Notes: a model not told the origin generated them from the sequence alone. A stretch of 64,000 nucleotides of DNA from Paenibacillus sp. BJ-4 (GCF_020404765.1 NZ_JAIVEM010000045.1:1-64000), one strand, 5' to 3'; positions 38,163 to 49,010 are shown, counted from the stretch's first letter. Made by a program: numbers and translations.

Positions 38163-39374
38163 TTACTCCGGCATCAATATTTTCGCAAAATCGAGAGCTG
38201 TTGGTTTCTGTGCACCTGTTGTAGATGTTACCACCGCGTAGCCTGATGGTATTTTATATATCAAGCCTGTATCATATCGGATACCAAAGGAATTGTCTTC
38301 CTTATAATGAGTCGTAGTTTCCCATTCCTTCGTCCCGTTTCCTTCCAAGCCTGTGATCGTGATTCCATGCATCTTCGTGGTTTTTCCCAGTGGATCATAT
38401 CGATCGCTAAACTGAACGTACAGCTGTTCTTCAGGCAGGTACACCCGGTCAGCCGGATAGTCCTCTGTGTTACCAAACAATTGCAGACCATTGCTTAAAA
38501 CCTGTGTGCGCTTGCTGCTTCCTTTAAGTCCCGTTACAGCAATATGACCACTGGACAGCTCACGCACGGCTGCAATGTCCTTGCCTGAGCCCAAATCCAA
38601 CTGGATATTGCGAATATCGCGACCATATACATCTGCTTGCACCCCTACCGGGCCATCTGAGCTGTTCATAAGCGCATAATACCCATCGTGGCTGCCGACC
38701 AGCCAACCCGAGTTCACCCCGTTCGTCGTGCGATTCCATTGACTATCGCCATCTTCTGTATATTTGAGTACAGTGAAAGTCTGCTCCGCACCGTTAAGAG
38801 AGGAAACCAGAAAACCTCCATCCGCAAGCGGTTCCAAACCTATCCGAGAATTCTGTCCTTGGGATATCAAGCCATCTGTTTGTAACGTTTTGGACCACAC
38901 GGCATTTCCATCGTTGTCCAAACGTGTAGCCTGCAAATCTTGTATGCCGTTCGGTTTTGTATAGTCAGTCAGAAACAGCATGCCACCATCTAACGTTTCC
39001 CGCTGTACTCCCCTACTGCTCGTTCCCGGTTGCGTGTTCAAATCCTGCTGGTGCCACCATACGCTCTCCAGAGAGCTGTCCAGCTTGCCATATGTAACAT
39101 GCACGACGCTTGCCTCTGTATCGTCCTCGATATTCAGGATTAAAAATCCACCATTCACCGCGGGCTGGATATAATCGTGGGCGTTTTCTACATCCTTAAT
39201 GCTTCCAATCGCCGCACTGGTTTCAATCTCGGCTTGCTTGGGTACAAGTGCCTGAGACACCTCTGATGCATAGGATGGTGAAGCACTATACCCCATCGCA
39301 CATGCCGCCAAAACAATTCCCGCTGCCCATGAATATACTCGTGTACGTAGAACCCTGTTTTGTACAATCTTCAA
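38163..39374 (-). CDS. Secreted protein of unknown function, beta-propeller-like
   Basis: 403 residues with a signal peptide (about 1-36, ending SPSYASE). The rest is rich in short beta-strand repeats with a G-G-F/M-L core: NGGFLILN, DGGMLFLTDY, DGGFLVSSLNG, SGHIAVTGLKG and SGYAVVT. They recur about every 45-50 residues, as in outer-layer beta-propellers. No catalytic motif is recognised. It may bind a surface partner, but nothing around it says which. It converges with the reductase gene. Confidence 0.6.
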   Translation of the reverse strand: MKIVQNRVLRTRVYSWAAGIVLAACAMGYSASPSYASEVSQALVPKQAEIETSAAIGSIKDVENAHDYIQPAVNGGFLILNIEDDTEASVVHVTYGKLDSSLESVWWHQQDLNTQPGTSSRGVQRETLDGGMLFLTDYTKPNGIQDLQATRLDNDGNAVWSKTLQTDGLISQGQNSRIGLEPLADGGFLVSSLNGAEQTFTVLKYTEDGDSQWNRTTNGVNSGWLVGSHDGYYALMNSSDGPVGVQADVYGRDIRNIQLDLGSGKDIAAVRELSSGHIAVTGLKGSSKRTQVLSNGLQLFGNTEDYPADRVYLPEEQLYVQFSDRYDPLGKTTKMHGITITGLEGNGTKEWETTTHYKEDNSFGIRYDTGLIYKIPSGYAVVTSTTGAQKPTALDFAKILMPE

Positions 39375-39684
39375 AACGTTCCAGCTCCCTTCATGACTTT
39401 ACCTCAGAGATGTTTTATAAACCTTGATGTGATCAAACTACAGACGGTTTCGCTTCAACTTGGAATGGTTGTCACGTGGGCACGGAGCTTCGTATGATGC
39501 CAATTACTTATGAGTTATATATTTACCTCTTCAAGTCCGAGCCTAAACATTCGCAACTCCACAATAGAGAGAGACTACTCAGAACTTTATGACGATGAAT
39601 ACAGCTATAGATTTATTATTTCAGTCCTTGGAAAACTAGGTGTCACATGCTTTAACGCAAGAAATTCATAAAAGTTTTCTTTTT
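39375..39684. other. Intergenic region, no gene seen
   Basis: 310 bp without a supported gene on either strand. It includes the leader of the propeller-like gene at the left end. Confidence 0.5.
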
Positions 39685-39763
39685 TTCAAAAATAATAAAG
39701 CCCTGCCAAGAGAAAGGCATCAATACGCTAATTCGTATTCCGCCTTCCTGCCTGTGCAGGGCT
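39685..39763 (-). terminator. Terminator after uvrA with an internal hairpin
   Basis: On the minus strand AGCCCTGC (outer arm), an inner stem AATACG / CGTATT with flanking GGCGG/GCC pairing, and GCAGGGCT, followed by TTATTATTTTT. The outer arms are about 50 nt apart, longer than usual. Confidence 0.75.
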
Positions 39764-39807
39764 TCTAAAACATACAACAGACGCTATCTTTAGATCACAA
39801 TCGCTAT

Positions 39808-42678
39808 CTATAGATCAACGGCCTGAAGCGCTTGGCTGCGCTGTGTATCCCGTTCAAGGATTGGTTTTAAATATCGGCCTGTATACGATTCTTCAACTTT
39901 CACGAGCTGTTCCGGTGTTCCTGTAGCCAGGATCGTTCCACCGCCGCTTCCACCTTCTGGTCCCAGATCAATCAAATAATCGGCTGTTTTAATTACATCC
40001 AGATTATGCTCAATAACCAGAACCGTCTCTCCTGAATCGACCAAACGATGCAGTACCATTAGTAATCGGTCAATATCGTGAACGTGCAGGCCGGTGGTCG
40101 GCTCGTCCAAAATATAAATTGTTTTGCCTGTGCTGCGACGATACAGTTCAGAAGCCAGCTTCACACGCTGAGCTTCACCCCCGGATAAGGTAGTCGCAGG
40201 CTGACCCAGCTTGACATACCCCAAACCTACATCCATTAGCGTCTGAATCTTGCGATGAATCTTCGGGATATTTTCAAAAAACTCTGTCGCATCCTCTACC
40301 GTCATCTCCAGCACATCTGCAATACTCTTACCTTTGTATTTAACCTCAAGGGTCTCCCGATTATAGCGTTTGCCCTTGCAGACTTCACATGGAACATATA
40401 CATCCGGCAGAAAATGCATCTCAATCTTGATGATGCCGTCGCCTTTACAAGCTTCACAGCGGCCTCCCTTAATGTTAAAGCTAAAACGACCTTTTTGGTA
40501 ACCACGGACCTTCGCTTCATTTGTTTTTGAAAATAGATCACGGATATCATCAAATACGCCGGTGTAGGTCGCAGGATTTGAACGAGGCGTGCGGCCGATT
40601 GGAGACTGATCAATCTCTACGACCTTATCGATATTTTCAAGCCCGCGAATTTCCTTATGTTGGCCCGGACGAACTCTCGCCCGGTTCAGATCACGCGCCA
40701 GCGTTTTGTATAGGATTTCGTTGACCAGCGTTGACTTCCCAGAACCGGATACGCCAGTAACGGCTGTGAACACACCTAACGGGACTTTAACATTCAAATT
40801 TTTGAGATTGTTCTCCTTGGCCCCGCGAACCTCCAGCCACTTATCCGTAGGCTTGCGTCGTACGGTATTGACCGGGATGAACTTGCGTCCGCTCAAATAC
40901 TGCCCTGTCAAAGAGTTCGGGTCTTCCATAACTTCCTGCGGGGTCCCCTGTGACATAATCATCCCGCCATGGATTCCTGCTCCCGGCCCAATATCAATGA
41001 TATAATCCGCCGCCATCATGGTATCTTCGTCATGCTCCACCACAATCAACGTATTTCCGAGATTCCGCATATGCTCCAAAGCACTGATCAGGCGGTCATT
41101 ATCTCGCTGGTGCAATCCGATACTAGGCTCGTCCAAAATATAGAGTACACCCATTAGACTGGACCCGATCTGTGTCGCAAGCCGAATACGCTGTGCCTCA
41201 CCACCGGACAACGTCCCTGCTGCACGGCTTAATGTCAAATATTCCAGACCGACATTGACCAGGAAGCCTAAACGGTTGTTAATTTCTTTTAAAATGAGAT
41301 TGGCAATCGACTTTTCCTTCTCACTTAGCTCCAGCGTTTGAAAAAAGTGAGCCGCTTCAGTGATGGACAAATCAGTCACATAGGCGATATTGTGCTCCTG
41401 AATGGTTACTGCGAGGCTCTCTTTCTTCAGACGGTGTCCCTTACAGGTGTTACATGGTTTGGCGCTCATGAAGCCTTCAATAAATTCACGGATGCCATCA
41501 GAAGCTGTATCACGATAACGACGCTCCAGATTCGGAATGATTCCCTCAAAGGTCACATAGGCTTCCTTGCGTTGACCAAAATCATTTTCGTAGCGGAAGC
41601 GAATCTTCTCGTCAGCCGTCCCGTGTAAAATAATATTCATTTGCTCCGTGGTCAATTGGCTAACAGGAACATCCTGTGGAATACCGTAATGCTCGCATAC
41701 CGACTGTAAAAATTGCGGATAATAAGTGGAAGTTCCACCACTCCATGCCTGAAATGCTCCATCTTCCACACTTTTTTGAGGATCGGGAATAAGCAAATCT
41801 GGGTCAACTACCATTTTAGCACCCAGTCCGTCACAATCCGGGCAAGCACCAAACGGATTATTAAAGGAGAACATCCGCGGGGTCAGCTCATCTATACTGA
41901 AACCGCAAATCGGACACGCAAAATTAGAGCTAAACCGCAGCTCTTCTTGACCCATATTGTCCACAAGCAGTTGACCGCCTGACAGTTTTAGAGCCGTCTC
42001 AATCGAGTCGGATAGACGCGTACGCACATCTTCCTTGACTACGATCCGGTCTACGACCACTTCAATCGAATGCTTCTTATTCTTCTCCAGCTCAATCTTT
42101 TCCGACAGCTCGCGCAATTCGCCATTGACACGTACCCGTACAAAGCCCTGCTTGGCTATATCCGCAAATAGTGTTTTATGCTCGCCCTTGCGTCCCGATA
42201 CCAATGGAGCCAAAATTTGCAGTCGTGTCTTTTCAGGATACTGCATGATACGATCCACCATCTGCTCAACGGTCTGGGATGTGATCTCAATGCCATGTTC
42301 AGGGCAATGAGGGTGGCCGACTCGGGCAAACAATAACCGCAAGTAATCATAAATTTCTGTAACCGTACCGACGGTGGAACGCGGATTCCGGTTAGTGGTT
42401 TTCTGGTCAATAGAGATCGCTGGAGACAGACCGTCAATCGAGTCGACATCCGGCTTCTCCATTTGTCCGAGGAACTGACGTGCATACGCAGATAGAGATT
42501 CCACATACCGCCGCTGTCCTTCCGCATAAATCGTATCGAAAGCCAGTGACGATTTACCCGAACCACTAAGCCCGGTCAGAACGACAAATTTGTCACGTGG
42601 AATCGTCACGTCGATATTTTTGAGATTATGCGCCCGTGCGCCTTTGATGATGATGCTTTCATTCGCCAAATGTTTCAT
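39808..42678 (-). CDS. uvrA: Excinuclease ABC subunit A
   Basis: DNA-damage sensor of nucleotide excision repair. The 956 residues contain two ABC ATPase modules with Walker [11 protein letters not shown] and [10 protein letters not shown], two LSGGEAQR signatures, and zinc fingers [14 protein letters not shown]...CPDC and CEACKGDG...CEVC. The order and length match the family. It follows uvrB by about 165 bp and is probably transcribed with it. The terminator at 39685 ends the unit. Confidence 0.98.
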   Translation of the reverse strand: MKHLANESIIIKGARAHNLKNIDVTIPRDKFVVLTGLSGSGKSSLAFDTIYAEGQRRYVESLSAYARQFLGQMEKPDVDSIDGLSPAISIDQKTTNRNPRSTVGTVTEIYDYLRLLFARVGHPHCPEHGIEITSQTVEQMVDRIMQYPEKTRLQILAPLVSGRKGEHKTLFADIAKQGFVRVRVNGELRELSEKIELEKNKKHSIEVVVDRIVVKEDVRTRLSDSIETALKLSGGQLLVDNMGQEELRFSSNFACPICGFSIDELTPRMFSFNNPFGACPDCDGLGAKMVVDPDLLIPDPQKSVEDGAFQAWSGGTSTYYPQFLQSVCEHYGIPQDVPVSQLTTEQMNIILHGTADEKIRFRYENDFGQRKEAYVTFEGIIPNLERRYRDTASDGIREFIEGFMSAKPCNTCKGHRLKKESLAVTIQEHNIAYVTDLSITEAAHFFQTLELSEKEKSIANLILKEINNRLGFLVNVGLEYLTLSRAAGTLSGGEAQRIRLATQIGSSLMGVLYILDEPSIGLHQRDNDRLISALEHMRNLGNTLIVVEHDEDTMMAADYIIDIGPGAGIHGGMIMSQGTPQEVMEDPNSLTGQYLSGRKFIPVNTVRRKPTDKWLEVRGAKENNLKNLNVKVPLGVFTAVTGVSGSGKSTLVNEILYKTLARDLNRARVRPGQHKEIRGLENIDKVVEIDQSPIGRTPRSNPATYTGVFDDIRDLFSKTNEAKVRGYQKGRFSFNIKGGRCEACKGDGIIKIEMHFLPDVYVPCEVCKGKRYNRETLEVKYKGKSIADVLEMTVEDATEFFENIPKIHRKIQTLMDVGLGYVKLGQPATTLSGGEAQRVKLASELYRRSTGKTIYILDEPTTGLHVHDIDRLLMVLHRLVDSGETVLVIEHNLDVIKTADYLIDLGPEGGSGGGTILATGTPEQLVKVEESYTGRYLKPILERDTQRSQALQAVDL

Positions 42679-42842
42679 CTCCTTAGCTGTAGTTCAAGTT
42701 ATGCTATATTCCATTGGGTTATTGATGCAGGTGATATATCGCAAAGAGAACGACCACATGGGCCGCTCTCACTATTGTTAAAACCATCAAACATTTCATT
42801 TTCAATGTGCTTTCGCTACCAACCTATTCTTATACTAAAAGT

Positions 42843-44834
42843 TTAATCGGCCCGCAGCTCCAACAAAGCATCACGCAACTCGGCTGCCCGCTCGAACTGT
42901 AGATTCTTGGCGGCATCCTTCATTTCTGCTTCCAGACGCTGAATAAGCGATTGACGCTCCTTTTTGGAAAGTTTACCCGTCTCACTAGGAAGGTAATCAT
43001 TCTTCGCCTCTGTAGCCTTGGTTGCTTCAATGACATCCCGAATTTTTTTGCGGATCGTTTGAGGGGTAATCTCATGCTCTTCATTATACTGAATTTGAAT
43101 GGCACGGCGACGTTCGGTTTCTTTGATCGCTTTATCCATAGATTCGGTAATCTTATCGCCGTACATAATAACACGACCATCGCTATTCCGTGCTGCCCGT
43201 CCAATCGTCTGAATCAGAGACCGTTCAGAACGCAGGAAGCCTTCTTTGTCCGCATCCAAAATTGCGACCAGAGATACTTCCGGTAAATCCAGGCCTTCCC
43301 GCAACAGATTGATCCCGATCAGCACATCAAAAGTGCCCAGACGCAGATCCCGCAAAATAGCCATCCGCTCCAGCGTCTTAATCTCAGAGTGCATATATCG
43401 GACCTTGATGCCCACTTCTTTCAAATAGTCTGTCAAATCCTCAGACATTTTCTTCGTGAGTGTGGTGACCAGCACCCGTTCTTCACGCTCTATGCGAAGC
43501 CGTATCTCATTAATAAGATCGTCAATCTGTCCCTTGCTCGGACGTACTTCAATAATTGGATCAAGAAGCCCGGTAGGACGAATGATCTGCTGCACCATCG
43601 TTTCGCATTTCTCCATCTCATAGGGACCTGGAGTAGCTGATACGTAGATGATCTGATTCACCTTGTCTTCGAACTCTTCAAATTTCAACGGACGGTTATC
43701 CAGCGCGGACGGCAGACGGAAACCATGCTCCACCAGCACATTCTTGCGTGCTTGGTCACCATTATACATAGCCCGAATTTGCGGCAACGTAACATGGGAT
43801 TCGTCAATGACGATCAGCATATCATCCGGAAAATAATCCATCAACGTATACGGTGTCGCTCCCCGCTCGCGGAATGTCAGCGGACCCGAATAGTTCTCGA
43901 TCCCGGAACAAAAACCGACCTCTTTCATCATCTCGATATCATAACGAGTACGTTGTTCCAAACGCTGTGCCTCCAGCAGCTTCCCTTGTTCCTTCAGCAC
44001 CGCCAGCCGTTCTTCAAGCTCACGCTCAATGTTGACCAGTGCCACCCTCATCGTATCCTCATGCGTGACGAAGTGAGATGCCGGGAAAATAGCTACATGG
44101 TCACGCTCACCGATCAATTCACCTGTAAGCACATCAATTTCGGTAATCCGTTCAATCTCATCCCCAAACAGTTCTACCCGTATGGCATGTTCCCCTTGAG
44201 AAGCCGGAAAGATTTCAACCACATCCCCCCGTACACGGAAAGTACCCCGCACGAAGTTGATATCGTTCCGCTGATATTGAATATCGACCAAGCGGGACAA
44301 AATCTGATTGCGGGGTTTCTCCATACCGACTCTAAGCGAAAGCAGCAGGCTTGAATATTCTTTCGGCGACCCCAGACCATAGATGCAGGAGACACTCGCC
44401 ACGATAATAACATCACGACGCTCGAATAGAGAGCTTGTGGCCGAGTGGCGAAGTTTATCAATCTCTTCATTAATGCTGGAATCCTTCTCAATATACGTAT
44501 CGGAAGACGGAATGTACGCTTCCGGTTGGTAGTAATCATAGTAGCTGACAAAATAATCGACGGAGTTGTTTGGAAAAAACTCTTTAAACTCGCTTGCCAG
44601 TTGGGCAGCCAACGTCTTATTATGCGCAATAATCAGCGTAGGCCGATTCAGCTTGGCAATGGTTTGCGCGATGGTAAATGTCTTACCCGTTCCCGTAGCA
44701 CCCAACAACGTTTGATGCTTCTTTCCTTCTGCGATCCCTTCTACCAGTTCAAAAATGGCCTGAGGCTGATCGCCTTGAGGTTGGAATTCCGACTCAATTT
44801 CAAAAGTCTTGTTGCTAACAACGATATCACTCAT
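42843..44834 (-). CDS. uvrB: Excinuclease ABC subunit B
   Basis: Helicase-like subunit that verifies damage and recruits UvrC. It has [15 protein letters not shown] (Walker A, about 42), the beta-hairpin region [12 protein letters not shown] (about 95), [11 protein letters not shown] (DEAD-like), [20 protein letters not shown], and a C-terminal UVR motif ([18 protein letters not shown]). 663 residues is standard. The LexA-like site over its promoter indicates SOS control. Confidence 0.98.
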   Translation of the reverse strand: MSDIVVSNKTFEIESEFQPQGDQPQAIFELVEGIAEGKKHQTLLGATGTGKTFTIAQTIAKLNRPTLIIAHNKTLAAQLASEFKEFFPNNSVDYFVSYYDYYQPEAYIPSSDTYIEKDSSINEEIDKLRHSATSSLFERRDVIIVASVSCIYGLGSPKEYSSLLLSLRVGMEKPRNQILSRLVDIQYQRNDINFVRGTFRVRGDVVEIFPASQGEHAIRVELFGDEIERITEIDVLTGELIGERDHVAIFPASHFVTHEDTMRVALVNIERELEERLAVLKEQGKLLEAQRLEQRTRYDIEMMKEVGFCSGIENYSGPLTFRERGATPYTLMDYFPDDMLIVIDESHVTLPQIRAMYNGDQARKNVLVEHGFRLPSALDNRPLKFEEFEDKVNQIIYVSATPGPYEMEKCETMVQQIIRPTGLLDPIIEVRPSKGQIDDLINEIRLRIEREERVLVTTLTKKMSEDLTDYLKEVGIKVRYMHSEIKTLERMAILRDLRLGTFDVLIGINLLREGLDLPEVSLVAILDADKEGFLRSERSLIQTIGRAARNSDGRVIMYGDKITESMDKAIKETERRRAIQIQYNEEHEITPQTIRKKIRDVIEATKATEAKNDYLPSETGKLSKKERQSLIQRLEAEMKDAAKNLQFERAAELRDALLELRAD

Positions 44835-44965
44835 TGCCCTGCATCACCCTTATCGTCTAAAATGGAAACATCATGTTTCTACACCAGCCGAGCTGGAACG
44901 TCTTTGCCTGTAACTCTATGTCAATATTTCCCGAGCAATGATACTTGGGAAATATGGTTAGATAA

Positions 44966-44977
44966 GAATGTTTGTTC
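44966..44977. promoter_or_regulatory. LexA/DinR-type SOS box at uvrB
   Basis: The minus strand reads GAACAAACATTC, one mismatch from the Bacillus LexA consensus GAAC-N4-GTTC. It sits just after the uvrB -10 box, where LexA would block transcription. uvrB is a known SOS gene in Bacillus, which supports the call. Confidence 0.8.
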
Positions 44978-44981
44978 CCGT

Positions 44982-45010
44982 ATTATACCTCTTTCTTACT
45001 GTGGATGCAA
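44982..45010 (-). promoter_or_regulatory. uvrB promoter
   Basis: On the minus strand TTGCAT (45005-45010) and TATAAT (44982-44987) are spaced by 17 bp. The LexA box lies immediately downstream. The -35 region is 33 bp from the start of divergent motA. Confidence 0.85.
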
Positions 45011-45042
45011 ACGATAAGTCTTGAATAGGAGTGAATTATATT

Positions 45043-45873
45043 TTGGATATCACCATCGTGTTGGGCATCATCGTAGGAATCATATCATTAATCGGTGGCT
45101 TCTTATGGGAGGGTGGCCAATTTTCAGGACTGCTCCAGGGTACATCGGCTCTGATTGTATTTGGTGGAACCTTCGCCGCAGTCGTTATTAGCTACCCCGC
45201 CTCCAAGCTGAAAACCCTCCCCATTGCGCTTCGGATGGCGTTTAGCCGTGAGGAAAACCCTACCGAGCAATATATAGAAGATTTGGTTTCTATGGCTTCC
45301 ACCTCCCGCCGATCCGGTGTACTCGCGCTAGAGCGTATTTCCTCGGAGCATCCGAATGCTTTTTTGCGTGAAGGTCTTCAACTGGTCATCGACGGCACCG
45401 AGCAGGAGCAGATCAAACAGATTCTAGAGCTTGAGTTAGATACCATTGAACAAAAGCATGAAGGATATGCCAAAATATTCGAATCAGCAGGCGGCTATGC
45501 CCCTACGATGGGAATTATCGGTACGGTAATGGGTCTGATCCATGTACTGGGCAGTCTGACCGAACCTACTGCGCTCGGACCGTCCATTGCTGTCGCGTTT
45601 ATCGCAACACTATACGGCGTAGCCAGCGCCAATCTGATCTTCTTGCCCATCGCTTCTAAAATAAGAGCGTGTAGTGAAAGAGAAATTTCCACGCTGGACT
45701 TGCTGCTGCAAGGTATTCTGGCTATCCAAAACGGTGAGAACCCGAAGCTGGTACGCAAAAAGCTGGAGTTTTTTATCCGCACAGAGCAAACTCCGGATCG
45801 CAAGCCGCCACGTCGCTCACGCATAAAGGACGCTGCTCCAAAGGAGGATTCCTTCCATGAGCGCGCGCGCTAA
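45043..45873 (+). CDS. motA: Flagellar motor stator protein MotA
   Basis: 276 residues, four membrane helices (about 1-20, 30-55, 145-165, 180-205) with a large cytoplasmic loop between helices 2 and 3. The conserved proline in APTMGIIGTVMGLIHVL and the loop charged residues are present. The pair with MotB forms the proton-driven stator. I prefer the TTG at 45043 because AGGAG lies about 11 bp upstream, while GTG at 45031 touches that site. It overlaps motB by 17 bp. MotAB lies away from the flagellar cluster, as in B. subtilis. Confidence 0.92.
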   Translation: MDITIVLGIIVGIISLIGGFLWEGGQFSGLLQGTSALIVFGGTFAAVVISYPASKLKTLPIALRMAFSREENPTEQYIEDLVSMASTSRRSGVLALERISSEHPNAFLREGLQLVIDGTEQEQIKQILELELDTIEQKHEGYAKIFESAGGYAPTMGIIGTVMGLIHVLGSLTEPTALGPSIAVAFIATLYGVASANLIFLPIASKIRACSEREISTLDLLLQGILAIQNGENPKLVRKKLEFFIRTEQTPDRKPPRRSRIKDAAPKEDSFHERAR

Positions 45874-46669
45874 GCGCCGTGGGCGTAAGGAGGGCGGAGA
45901 CCATCGTGATCGCTGGATGATTACCTATGCTGATCTAATCACCCTGCTGCTCATTTTTTTCGTCGTAATGTACGCTATGAGCAGCCTGGATGCCAAGAAA
46001 TACGACGTCGTTGTTCAATCCCTCCAGGATACGTTCCGTAAGGGTGATTCTATTTTGGAGCAAGGTTCGGGCATCACGGGGACGGCGGATCGCTACACCA
46101 GTAAGAATCCGCCTGCGACCAAGCAACCGGCATCCGATAAAAAAGAAGCGGGATCGACTAAGCTAACCGAACGTGAACAGGCCTTTCGTAAGCAGGAAAA
46201 AGAACTGCAAAATCTAATGGGTGTCATTCAAGAATATATTTCAGACAACAAGTTGGAAAACCAGATTTTTGTGTCAGATCAACCGCGCGGTATTGTCATT
46301 ACGCTGAATGACCGCTTTTTATTCGATCAAGGCAGGGCTGCACTCAAGCAAGGCTCTGCGAACACGCTATCCAAGTTGGCCAGTCTGTTCAGGGACTTAA
46401 AAACCCCTATCAGCATTGAGGGGCATACGGACAACATTCCGTTCACTCGCACCTCAAGCCCATCGATCTATAAGGACAACTGGGAGCTTTCCGGCGCACG
46501 CGCGTTATCTGTACTCCGATTCTTTCTGGATAGAGAGCAGCTGTCGCCTTCTGGATTCCAGTATGCGGGGTATTCGGATACCCGACCGGTTGGTGACAAT
46601 AAGACCGAGACTGGACGACAAAAAAACCGCCGTGTCGAAATCACTGTACTGCGTCAGCTTCAACAGTAA
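45857..46669 (+). CDS. motB: Flagellar motor stator protein MotB
   Basis: 270 residues. One membrane helix near residue 20-40 (DRWMITYADLITLLLIFFVV) contains the proton-carrying aspartate in YADLITLL. A linker and plug region follow. The OmpA-like peptidoglycan-binding domain (about 150-265) has IEGHTDNIPF and NRRVEITV. Translation is coupled to motA. Confidence 0.95.
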   Translation: MSARAKRRGRKEGGDHRDRWMITYADLITLLLIFFVVMYAMSSLDAKKYDVVVQSLQDTFRKGDSILEQGSGITGTADRYTSKNPPATKQPASDKKEAGSTKLTEREQAFRKQEKELQNLMGVIQEYISDNKLENQIFVSDQPRGIVITLNDRFLFDQGRAALKQGSANTLSKLASLFRDLKTPISIEGHTDNIPFTRTSSPSIYKDNWELSGARALSVLRFFLDREQLSPSGFQYAGYSDTRPVGDNKTETGRQKNRRVEITVLRQLQQ

Positions 46670-46675
46670 ATGCCA

Positions 46676-46719
46676 AAAACCTCCTGAGTCACGCAGCAAC
46701 GTGAATCGGGAGGTTTTTT
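46676..46719 (+). terminator. rho-independent terminator after motB
   Basis: AACCTCCTGA with inner CACG / CGTG pairing and GGGAGGTT, then TTTTT. Confidence 0.85.
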
Positions 46720-46911
46720 GGGGATACATATCATCATGTTACATGGCTTCCGCTCTGATGTGATGCAGAACAATAAACCGTACGAACAACGTGTAAAAAT
46801 GCGGCGTACGAGATGCAATAGAGATTATTTTGTTTAGTCTATATCCCCACTATGTATTAGAAGCCAAGGTGAAGTTAGAAGTTAGGTATATCTTGTCATG
46901 TTGCTTGAAAA

Positions 46912-47139
46912 TCAATAAGATAGGACAAGCTCATGTTGTTCCTCTTGCATATGTGAACTATGGGGTATGCTCTGTTGTCTACGATAGCTATATTTCCAAT
47001 CGCTGTACTTATTCAGGAGCCGATCCAACTCCATGGATTTGGTCAACACCCGTCGATCCTTCAATCCCACCTCATTCGCCAAATCATTTAATTCTTTCCG
47101 CTTTTCTTCGATGCAGTCCTCCAATTCTTGCCATTTCAC
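46912..47139 (-). CDS. Spo0E-like aspartyl-phosphate phosphatase
   Basis: 75 residues. It carries the family signature SMELDRLLNKY (S-x-x-L-D-x-L-L-x-x-Y) after an amphipathic helix starting CIEEKRKELNDLA. Spo0E-like proteins remove the phosphate from Spo0A~P and so delay sporulation. I chose the GTG at 47139 because AGGAGG lies 9 bp upstream; a longer frame to 47202 has no such site. It converges with motB. Its place next to a peptide-signalling locus suggests both act on starvation decisions (inference). Confidence 0.85.
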   Translation of the reverse strand: MKWQELEDCIEEKRKELNDLANEVGLKDRRVLTKSMELDRLLNKYSDWKYSYRRQQSIPHSSHMQEEQHELVLSY

Positions 47140-47251
47140 ATCAATAAACCTCCTGTTTGGTGTGGTATTTACATTTATTTTACAAGCTGATACCTTCCCC
47201 ACAGGTTAAAAATATAATAAAACCCATTTCATCCCTTTAACGGAATGAATC

Positions 47252-47282
47252 AAAAAAACAGCCACACTAGGGCTGTTTTTTT
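47252..47282. terminator. Bidirectional terminator after aloP
   Basis: AAAAAAACAGCC / GGCTGTTTTTTT with a short loop. On the minus strand it ends the aloR-aloP transcript about 55 bp after the aloP stop. Confidence 0.9.
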
Positions 47283-47338
47283 CACTAATTCCATTTAACA
47301 GGAAACTCACCTAGAAGCAAATATCCACAATTGCGATT

Positions 47339-47470
47339 TCACCCACCTCTACCATGACTAAAAACTGTAATATGGGAACTATCACTAATTATATTATCGA
47401 AAGAAGGCAGAATCCCGATATTACCGACTACTATTAGAGAAAGCAAAAGTGAAAGAAAAACCCTCTTCAT
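47339..47470 (-). CDS. AloP-type signalling pro-peptide
   Basis: 43 residues. A signal peptide (MKRVFLSLLLSLIVVGNIGI) is followed by a polar stretch and the C-terminal hexapeptide SHGRGG. This is the plan of exported, trimmed and re-imported Phr/arbitrium-type peptides, and my memory of the AloR-AloP work in P. polymyxa (Voichek and others, 2020) is that SHGRGG is one of the reported mature forms. It overlaps the 3' end of the receptor gene by 50 bp in another frame and has a strong terminator below. The start is ATG 47470, not the upstream frame opening at 47524. Processing sites are inferred. Confidence 0.82.
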   Translation of the reverse strand: MKRVFLSLLLSLIVVGNIGILPSFDNIISDSSHITVFSHGRGG

Positions 47471-48824
47471 CTTTGCACACCCCTTTAATAATAGATTTAT
47501 AAATCTCAATTTGTCCTTCGTCACATAAAGCTCTATGATTTTCGAAGAAAACCATACTCTGGGCGAAACTCTCTACATTTTTAAGAAAGAATGATATCTG
47601 TATACATTGTAAAATAGCATTTATTGTCTCCTTGTATTTCTTATTTCGGCTATAATAAATGGCTAATTGAAAATTAAAATTATAATAATCGTCCATAAAT
47701 ATTACATCTTGAGTATTTCTGAAAGTATCGATATGTTTGATAAAACGATCCAAGATAATGTCAACTGAAAACAAATTCCTATTAGCTGATTCTAAAATAT
47801 TCACAAGACCTGGTAATATCTCTTCATTATTGTTCTCTAATAAGTTCACATATTGAGGGAGAACAGATGTATCTCCTAGTAGTAAATCAAGTGTATAAGA
47901 GTTTCCCTGAGACCACACCTTAAACTTTTCCACTTCTCTTTTCCCAACGGTGTCTAAACCATCAAACCAACTTAAATCAGCATACTCAGCAACAATTTTT
48001 TTCGCATTATCATAGTCCCCAATTTTTTGTAAGGCATAAGCTTTCATAAGTAATCCTTGTCCATAATACACTACTAAATGTCGTTCAGTTTTTATTGGTA
48101 CATAATCCCTGTTTTTGCGAGTTCTTCTTTTATTTTCTTCTTCATATATAATTTTAGATTGTTCCCAAAGCTCATCGCTGTGTGTAATTGTTTCTTGCCA
48201 TTTATGTAGTGAAGAATATATATTTGTTAGATGCAATAATCCGTCTAATTGATGACACTCTGGCAACCGAAAACGAAAAGGTTCAAATTGAATAGCTGCC
48301 TTTAGGTTTATTTCAGTATTCTCACCAATTTTTGCACGAAATAATTTATAGTGACTAATTGCCAATCTCTCCGAATGTTGATACTTTTCATTTTCAATAA
48401 CACACTCATAAAAAGGTATCGCCTCTTGTAACTTTCCTGCATCATACAGTTCTTCTGCCAAAGTAAAGATTGTAGGGATATGAGTAAGATCTTCCATTAA
48501 TCGAGATAATACTTTCTCTACGCACCGCAGGTTTCCAACTTCAACACAACGAATTAGAAACGGCTTAACTCTTTTCCAATGTGGTCTTCCATCATAAAAA
48601 CATTCATCCACATACAGGTCGTACAACCAGTCCTCTGGATAATTAAGCGCTTTAGTAATCAAGTCCATTTGTCTCACAGAGATTGGTTTAGGCGGATTGC
48701 CGTTAAGCATAGCACTAAATATGCCCCGGTTAAGACCTGTAGCTTGTCCAAAACTATTAAAGGTATATCCACCAAGTTTTAATTCTTTCTCAATTTCCGA
48801 ACGAATCGTGGTTGCATTTTCCAA
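47421..48824 (-). CDS. AloR-type peptide receptor (HTH-TPR), receptor 1
   Basis: 467 residues. The N terminus (about 10-75) is a helix-turn-helix (IEKELKLGGYTFNSFGQATG, then a second helix with PPKPISVRQMDLITKAL). The rest is a superhelix of TPR-like repeats (about 100-465). This is the AimR-like layout: DNA binding changed by a small peptide. It starts at TTG (48824) with GGAGG 8 bp upstream; a GTG at 48833 sits too near that site. The promoter is at 48899-48927. It is the only receptor of the four here with an AloP peptide next to it. Compared with receptors 2-4 its DNA-binding part differs more, so it may have a different target. Confidence 0.85.
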   Translation of the reverse strand: MENATTIRSEIEKELKLGGYTFNSFGQATGLNRGIFSAMLNGNPPKPISVRQMDLITKALNYPEDWLYDLYVDECFYDGRPHWKRVKPFLIRCVEVGNLRCVEKVLSRLMEDLTHIPTIFTLAEELYDAGKLQEAIPFYECVIENEKYQHSERLAISHYKLFRAKIGENTEINLKAAIQFEPFRFRLPECHQLDGLLHLTNIYSSLHKWQETITHSDELWEQSKIIYEEENKRRTRKNRDYVPIKTERHLVVYYGQGLLMKAYALQKIGDYDNAKKIVAEYADLSWFDGLDTVGKREVEKFKVWSQGNSYTLDLLLGDTSVLPQYVNLLENNNEEILPGLVNILESANRNLFSVDIILDRFIKHIDTFRNTQDVIFMDDYYNFNFQLAIYYSRNKKYKETINAILQCIQISFFLKNVESFAQSMVFFENHRALCDEGQIEIYKSIIKGVCKDEEGFSFTFAFSNSSR

Positions 48825-48898
48825 TAAAGACACCTCCCGGCGTATTCAGATGATTTTAAAAATCACCCTCCTCGACAACCAATTACAATATACTAGAA

Positions 48899-48927
48899 AT
48901 TATATGAATAAATTGGATGATGGTCAA
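48899..48927 (-). promoter_or_regulatory. aloR1 promoter
   Basis: On the minus strand TTGACC (48922-48927) and TATAAT (48899-48904) with a 17-bp spacer, close to SigA consensus. The leader then contains a palindrome TGATTTTTAAAATCA near 48850-48865 (minus strand), a possible binding site for the receptor itself. Confidence 0.8.
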
Positions 48928-49010
48928 CCCCTTTTCTACACTGTTTTAATATATTATGGAATTTAATGTCTGTTAAATAGTCTCTACAAGGACTTATTAA
49001 CAAATTATTT

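Noticed and set aside
38140-38165. Hairpin CGGTGT / ACACCG as a minus-strand terminator.
   Set aside because: The T run is in the loop, not after the stem.
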